Source: Propionibacteriales bacterium
GTDB lineage: Bacteria > Actinomycetota > Actinomycetes > Propionibacteriales > Propionibacteriaceae
Assembly: GCA_017882655.1 (NCBI GenBank)
Contig: JADGPB010000089.1
Location: forward strand, 1 to 8,152
Length of the DNA stretch: 8,152 nt
Direction: 5' to 3'
Numbering within the stretch: position 1 is the first letter of the stretch; each line of letters begins with the position of its first letter. The translations under genes were made by a program, and so were the position numbers. The notes under the pieces were generated by a model. That model made no database searches. It saw only the letters and a program-made list of their open reading frames with translations, and was not told the DNA's origin. Of the stretch, positions 5,497 to 8,152 are shown one piece after another.

Positions 5497-6816
5497 ATGT
5501 CGCTCGAGCTTGCCGATGAGGCCGTACGGATCACGACCGAGCTGGTACGGATCGACTCGACGAACTACGGGGACTCCTCGGGCCCCTGCGAGTACGAGGC
5601 GGCTCAGTACGTGCTCGGGCTGCTCCGCGAGGTCGGCCTCGAGCCGGAGTACGTCGAGCCCGCGCCGAAGCGCTCGAGCCTTGTCGTACGCATCCCCGGC
5701 GCCGACCGGACCCGTCCCGGCCTGATCCTGCACGGACACCTCGACGTCGTCCCGGCGGACGCCGCCGACTGGAGCCACGACCCGTTCGCGGGCGACGTGG
5801 TGGACGGCGTGCTGTACGGGAGGGGCGCGGTCGACATGAAGGACATGGTCGGCATGATGCTGGCCAACCTGCGCCACCTGGTCACCAACGCGGTCACCCC
5901 GCCGCGCGACATCGTGTTCGCGTTCCTCGCCGACGAGGAGGCCGGGGGCGTGTGGGGAGCGGAGTGGATCGTGCGGAACCGGCCGGAGCTGTTCGCCGAC
6001 TGCTCAGAGGCGATCAGTGAGGTCGGCGGCTACTCGATCACCCTGCAACCGTCCGATGGCGGCCCCGCGACGCGGTCGTACCTCCTCCAGACCGCCGAGA
6101 AGGGGTACGCGTGGATGCGGTTGCGTGCGACCGGACGCGCCGGTCACGGATCCGTGCCGAACGACGAGAACGCGATCGTGCGGCTCGCTGAGGCGATCGT
6201 GCGGATCGACGGGTACGACTGGGGGATCGACCTGATCGCGCCGGTCATCACGCTGTTCGACCATGTCAGCGAGGTCACGGGCATCCCGTGGAGCCCCGAC
6301 GATCCCGCCGCCTTCCTGCCGCAGTTCGGAGGCGCCCGTCAGTTCGTCGCCGGGACACTCGCGAACACCGCCAACCTCACGACGTTGCTCGCCGGCAAGA
6401 AGACGAACGTCATTCCCGGCATCGCGGAGGCGTCCATCGACTGCCGCTTCCTCCCCGGATCTGACGACAAGATCCTCTCGACGCTGCGCGAGCTGGCCGG
6501 CGACCACGTCGAGCTGATCATCGACCGGATGGTCCCGCCCCTTGATGTCCCGCAGACCGGGCCTCTCGTCGACGCGATCGCCGCGGCCATCGACGCCGAG
6601 GACCCGGGCGCGAGCGTCGTCCCGTACTGCCTCAGCGCCGGCACCGACAACAAGGCGCTCGGCGAGCTGGGGATCCACGGGTACGGGTTCGCGCCGCTGC
6701 GACTTCCCGCCGACCTGGACTTCGCGCCCTTGTTCCACGGCGTCGACGAGCGCGTACCGCTCGATGCCATCCGCTTCGGAGCCAGAGTCCTGCAAAGGAT
6801 CATCGAGACCTGCTGA
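5497..6816 (+). CDS. M20-family zinc metallopeptidase/deacylase (ArgE/DapE/CPG2-like)
   Basis: M20 enzymes are two-zinc cytoplasmic hydrolases that remove amino acids or acyl groups from peptides and N-acyl amino acids. The 439-aa protein is full length. Metal and catalytic residues are all in place: His81 and Asp83 (LHGHLDVVP), Asp113 in GAVDMKD, catalytic Glu147 and metal-ligand Glu148 in ADEEAGG, Glu175 in SEVGG and His414 in LFHGVDE. The dimerisation/lid domain (about 205-325) has His217 in RAGHGSVP, which completes the active site of the partner subunit. The substrate cannot be read from the sequence; dipeptidase, acetylornithine deacetylase and succinyl-diaminopimelate desuccinylase are all in the fold. 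The ATG at 5497 is preferred over an in-frame GTG at 5488 because the latter lies inside the predicted -10. Tandem repeats of one family lie on both sides of the gene. It converges with the helicase gene downstream. Confidence 0.95.
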   Translation: MSLELADEAVRITTELVRIDSTNYGDSSGPCEYEAAQYVLGLLREVGLEPEYVEPAPKRSSLVVRIPGADRTRPGLILHGHLDVVPADAADWSHDPFAGDVVDGVLYGRGAVDMKDMVGMMLANLRHLVTNAVTPPRDIVFAFLADEEAGGVWGAEWIVRNRPELFADCSEAISEVGGYSITLQPSDGGPATRSYLLQTAEKGYAWMRLRATGRAGHGSVPNDENAIVRLAEAIVRIDGYDWGIDLIAPVITLFDHVSEVTGIPWSPDDPAAFLPQFGGARQFVAGTLANTANLTTLLAGKKTNVIPGIAEASIDCRFLPGSDDKILSTLRELAGDHVELIIDRMVPPLDVPQTGPLVDAIAAAIDAEDPGASVVPYCLSAGTDNKALGELGIHGYGFAPLRLPADLDFAPLFHGVDERVPLDAIRFGARVLQRIIETC

Positions 6817-6837
6817 CGGGGCCCTTCGTCGGAGAAA

Positions 6838-6876
6838 TGCCTGTGACGTCGCACCCCCTCCGCGACGCCACAGGCA
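6838..6876 (-). terminator. Hairpin, second terminator-like structure for the helicase gene
   Basis: TGCCTGTGACGTCGC (6838-6852) pairs with GCGACGCCACAGGCA (6862-6876): 14 of 15 positions are complementary, around a 9-nt C-rich loop. On the minus strand the stem is followed by TTTCTCC, a short T tract. On the plus strand it follows the M20 stop by 21 bp but has no T tract, so for the M20 transcript it could only serve as a U-less terminator. Confidence 0.55.
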
Positions 6877-6904
6877 AAACTCCGACGTCACAGGCAAAAG
6901 TTCC

Positions 6905-6935
6905 ACCGCACAGGCGTACAGAATGCCTGTGCGGT
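6905..6935 (-). terminator. Hairpin, first terminator-like structure for the helicase gene
   Basis: ACCGCACAGGC (6905-6915) and GCCTGTGCGGT (6925-6935) are a perfect 11-bp inverted repeat around a 9-nt loop. The hairpin begins 2 bp past the helicase stop. Read on the minus strand, the stem is followed after GGAAC by TTTT, so it resembles an intrinsic terminator of that gene. Confidence 0.65.
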
Positions 6936-6937
6936 CG

Positions 6938-8152
6938 TCAGAGGAGCGGCTCGGGGAGGTTGCCGTCGTGGAGCACGACCAGGCTCGTTACGGCGCGGGT
7001 GAGCGCCACGTACAGGCGGCGCCAGCCCGTGAGCTCGTCGGCTTCGGCGGCGACGATCGCGGCCGGGTCGACCAGCAGCACGTGGTCGAACTCGAGGCCC
7101 TTGGCGAGCGAACTGGGTACGAGGTCGAGGTGGGACTCGAACGCCTCGGTGGTCGTCGCCTGGCCGAGCTCGGTGTACGGGATCCCCCTGAGCGCCTTCC
7201 GCGCCGCCGGCAGCTGAGGGTCGGCGACGATCACGCCCACCGTGCCCTCTCTGGCGGCGGCCTGGGTTGCTGCTGCGGCTAGGGCCTTCACGGGATCGGC
7301 GACGAGCCGCAGGTCGAGGTCGCCGCGGCTGTGACGTACCGACCTGGGTGCACGGAGGCCCGGCGCGATCGAGGGGAGGAGCCTCGCCGCGTACTCGATC
7401 ACCGCGCCCGGCACGCGGAAGCCCTCGGTGAGCTCGGTGATCGCCGCGTCCGGCTTGCCGAGGTGGGCGAGGGCGACGGCCCAGTCGCGGGCTCCCCACG
7501 GCGTCGTCGCCTGTGCGAGGTCGCCGAGCACGGTGATCGACCCGGTCGACGCGCGCCGGCCGACTGCCCGCAGTGCCATGGGCGCGAGATCCTGCGCTTC
7601 GTCGACGATCACGTGGCCGACCGACGGGGTCCGGTCGAGCAGGTCCGCCAGCTCGTCGAGCAGGGGGAGGTCGGCGGATGACCACGCCGCGGAGCCGGCT
7701 GTACGGGAGGGCTTGGGCCAGATCAGCGCCGTCTGCTCGTCGGGGCTGAGGGTTCCGTCGGCGACCGCGGCGAGAGCGTCCGCGTCCGAGAGCAGCCGGT
7801 GCAGCACGACGGCCGGTGTGATCGCCGGCCACACCTGTGCGACAAGGGCTTTCACCGGCGCGGATCGCGCGACTGCGTTCTGCACACGGTCGTCGGTCGT
7901 CTCGCCCGTCGCCTCGAGCCGCAGCAGCACCTCGTGGGCAAGCCGTTGCGGAAGGAGCTTGCGGCCCGCCTCGTACCGCACCCCTCGCTCCCGCAGCGAC
8001 TCAACGGCCGCGGCGACGCGGTGTGCCGGTACCCGGACAACCCGCGATCCGTACGGGACGACGAGCGGACCGGTCGGCTCCGCCAGCTTCCCCCACACCG
8101 CGCGACGCAGGACGTCCGCGAGACGCGCGTCGCCCTTGAGCGTGGCCACGTC
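6938..8152 (-). CDS. HelD/HelR-like UvrD-family helicase, C-terminal part; N-terminus beyond the right edge
   Basis: The minus strand reads openly from the right edge to a TGA at 6940-6938, giving the last 404 residues. Superfamily-1 motifs appear in order. Walker B is HVIVDEAQDLAP (near 7585-7620), motif III is GDLAQATTPWG, and motif IV-like ELTEGFRVPG follows. Motif V is SLAKGLEFDHVLLVDP (7081-7113), and motif VI is RRLYVALTRA (6991-7020). Upstream, residues reading ATLKGDARLADVLRRAV resemble the HelD group rather than UvrD or PcrA. Actinobacterial HelD/HelR proteins bind RNA polymerase, displace nucleic acid or stalled complexes, and in some species lower rifampicin sensitivity. Walker A and the N-terminal RNAP-channel arm are outside the window, so the HelD assignment is probable rather than proven; a generic UvrD/Rep-type ATPase is the alternative. 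The gene ends 2 bp from a strong hairpin and is convergent with the M20 gene. Confidence 0.88.
   Translation of the reverse strand, partial: DVATLKGDARLADVLRRAVWGKLAEPTGPLVVPYGSRVVRVPAHRVAAAVESLRERGVRYEAGRKLLPQRLAHEVLLRLEATGETTDDRVQNAVARSAPVKALVAQVWPAITPAVVLHRLLSDADALAAVADGTLSPDEQTALIWPKPSRTAGSAAWSSADLPLLDELADLLDRTPSVGHVIVDEAQDLAPMALRAVGRRASTGSITVLGDLAQATTPWGARDWAVALAHLGKPDAAITELTEGFRVPGAVIEYAARLLPSIAPGLRAPRSVRHSRGDLDLRLVADPVKALAAAATQAAAREGTVGVIVADPQLPAARKALRGIPYTELGQATTTEAFESHLDLVPSSLAKGLEFDHVLLVDPAAIVAAEADELTGWRRLYVALTRAVTSLVVLHDGNLPEPLL

Larger units (their letters stand above)
6838..6935. repeat. 20-bp tandem repeat array, downstream copy with inverted ends
   Basis: Three direct units start at 6869, 6889 and 6909 (CACAGGC at each, exactly 20 bp apart). 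The first is CACAGGCAAAACTCCGACGT. Inverted copies of the heptamer (GCCTGTG) lie on both sides at 6839-6845 and 6925-6931, so the array is bounded by opposite-orientation copies that fold into two hairpins. It fills the 121-bp gap between the convergent M20 and helicase genes. It is the same family as the array at 5411-5480. Confidence 0.88.

Noticed and set aside
7509..7515. Another GCCTGTG heptamer
   Set aside because: It lies inside the helicase coding sequence without the flanking CTCCGAC part of the repeat, so it is likely chance.

Overview
The window is high-GC DNA (about two-thirds G+C by eye). It has actinobacterial gene content: a stand-alone groEL under HrcA/CIRCE-type control, a HelD/HelR-like helicase, and several genes that look leaderless. 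The GTACG signature and overall style would fit the Nocardioidaceae/Propionibacteriales. That placement is an inference from sequence style, not a database match.

Layout. (1) 1-574, minus strand: the N-terminal 191 codons of groEL, running off the left edge. Its upstream region (575-738) carries a promoter and two head-to-tail CIRCE operators. (2) 804-4275, plus strand: a four-gene block. It holds a 251-aa two-helix membrane protein that resembles the sensor half of a histidine kinase but has no kinase; a cytoplasmic FKBP-type prolyl isomerase; a complete HAMP histidine kinase starting 1 nt after the FKBP stop; and an OmpR/PhoB-type response regulator overlapping the kinase by 4 nt (ATGA). 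(3) 4344-5400, plus strand: a CutC-family protein followed 16 bp later by a 110-aa multi-pass membrane protein. (4) 5497-6816, plus strand: a complete M20-family zinc exopeptidase/deacylase. (5) 6938-8152, minus strand: the C-terminal 404 codons of a HelD/UvrD-like helicase whose N-terminus lies beyond the right edge.

How the genes may work together. The FKBP, kinase and regulator are tightly coupled and are almost certainly co-expressed. The sensor-only protein is collinear with the kinase's own TM1, extracytoplasmic domain and TM2, so it may be a duplicated kinase-less partner or decoy. An 11-bp-spaced direct repeat upstream of the FKBP gene has the geometry of an OmpR-family operator and may mean autoregulation. 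With GroEL divergently transcribed next door, a protein-folding or envelope-stress role is plausible but unproven.

Non-coding features. A 20-bp tandem repeat family (core CACAGGCAAAACTCCGAC) lies on both sides of the M20 gene, and a degenerate copy appears upstream of the FKBP gene. The downstream copy forms two strong hairpins that look like terminators for the helicase gene. No tRNA, rRNA, insertion sequence or CRISPR array was seen. No stretch longer than 300 bp lacks a gene.
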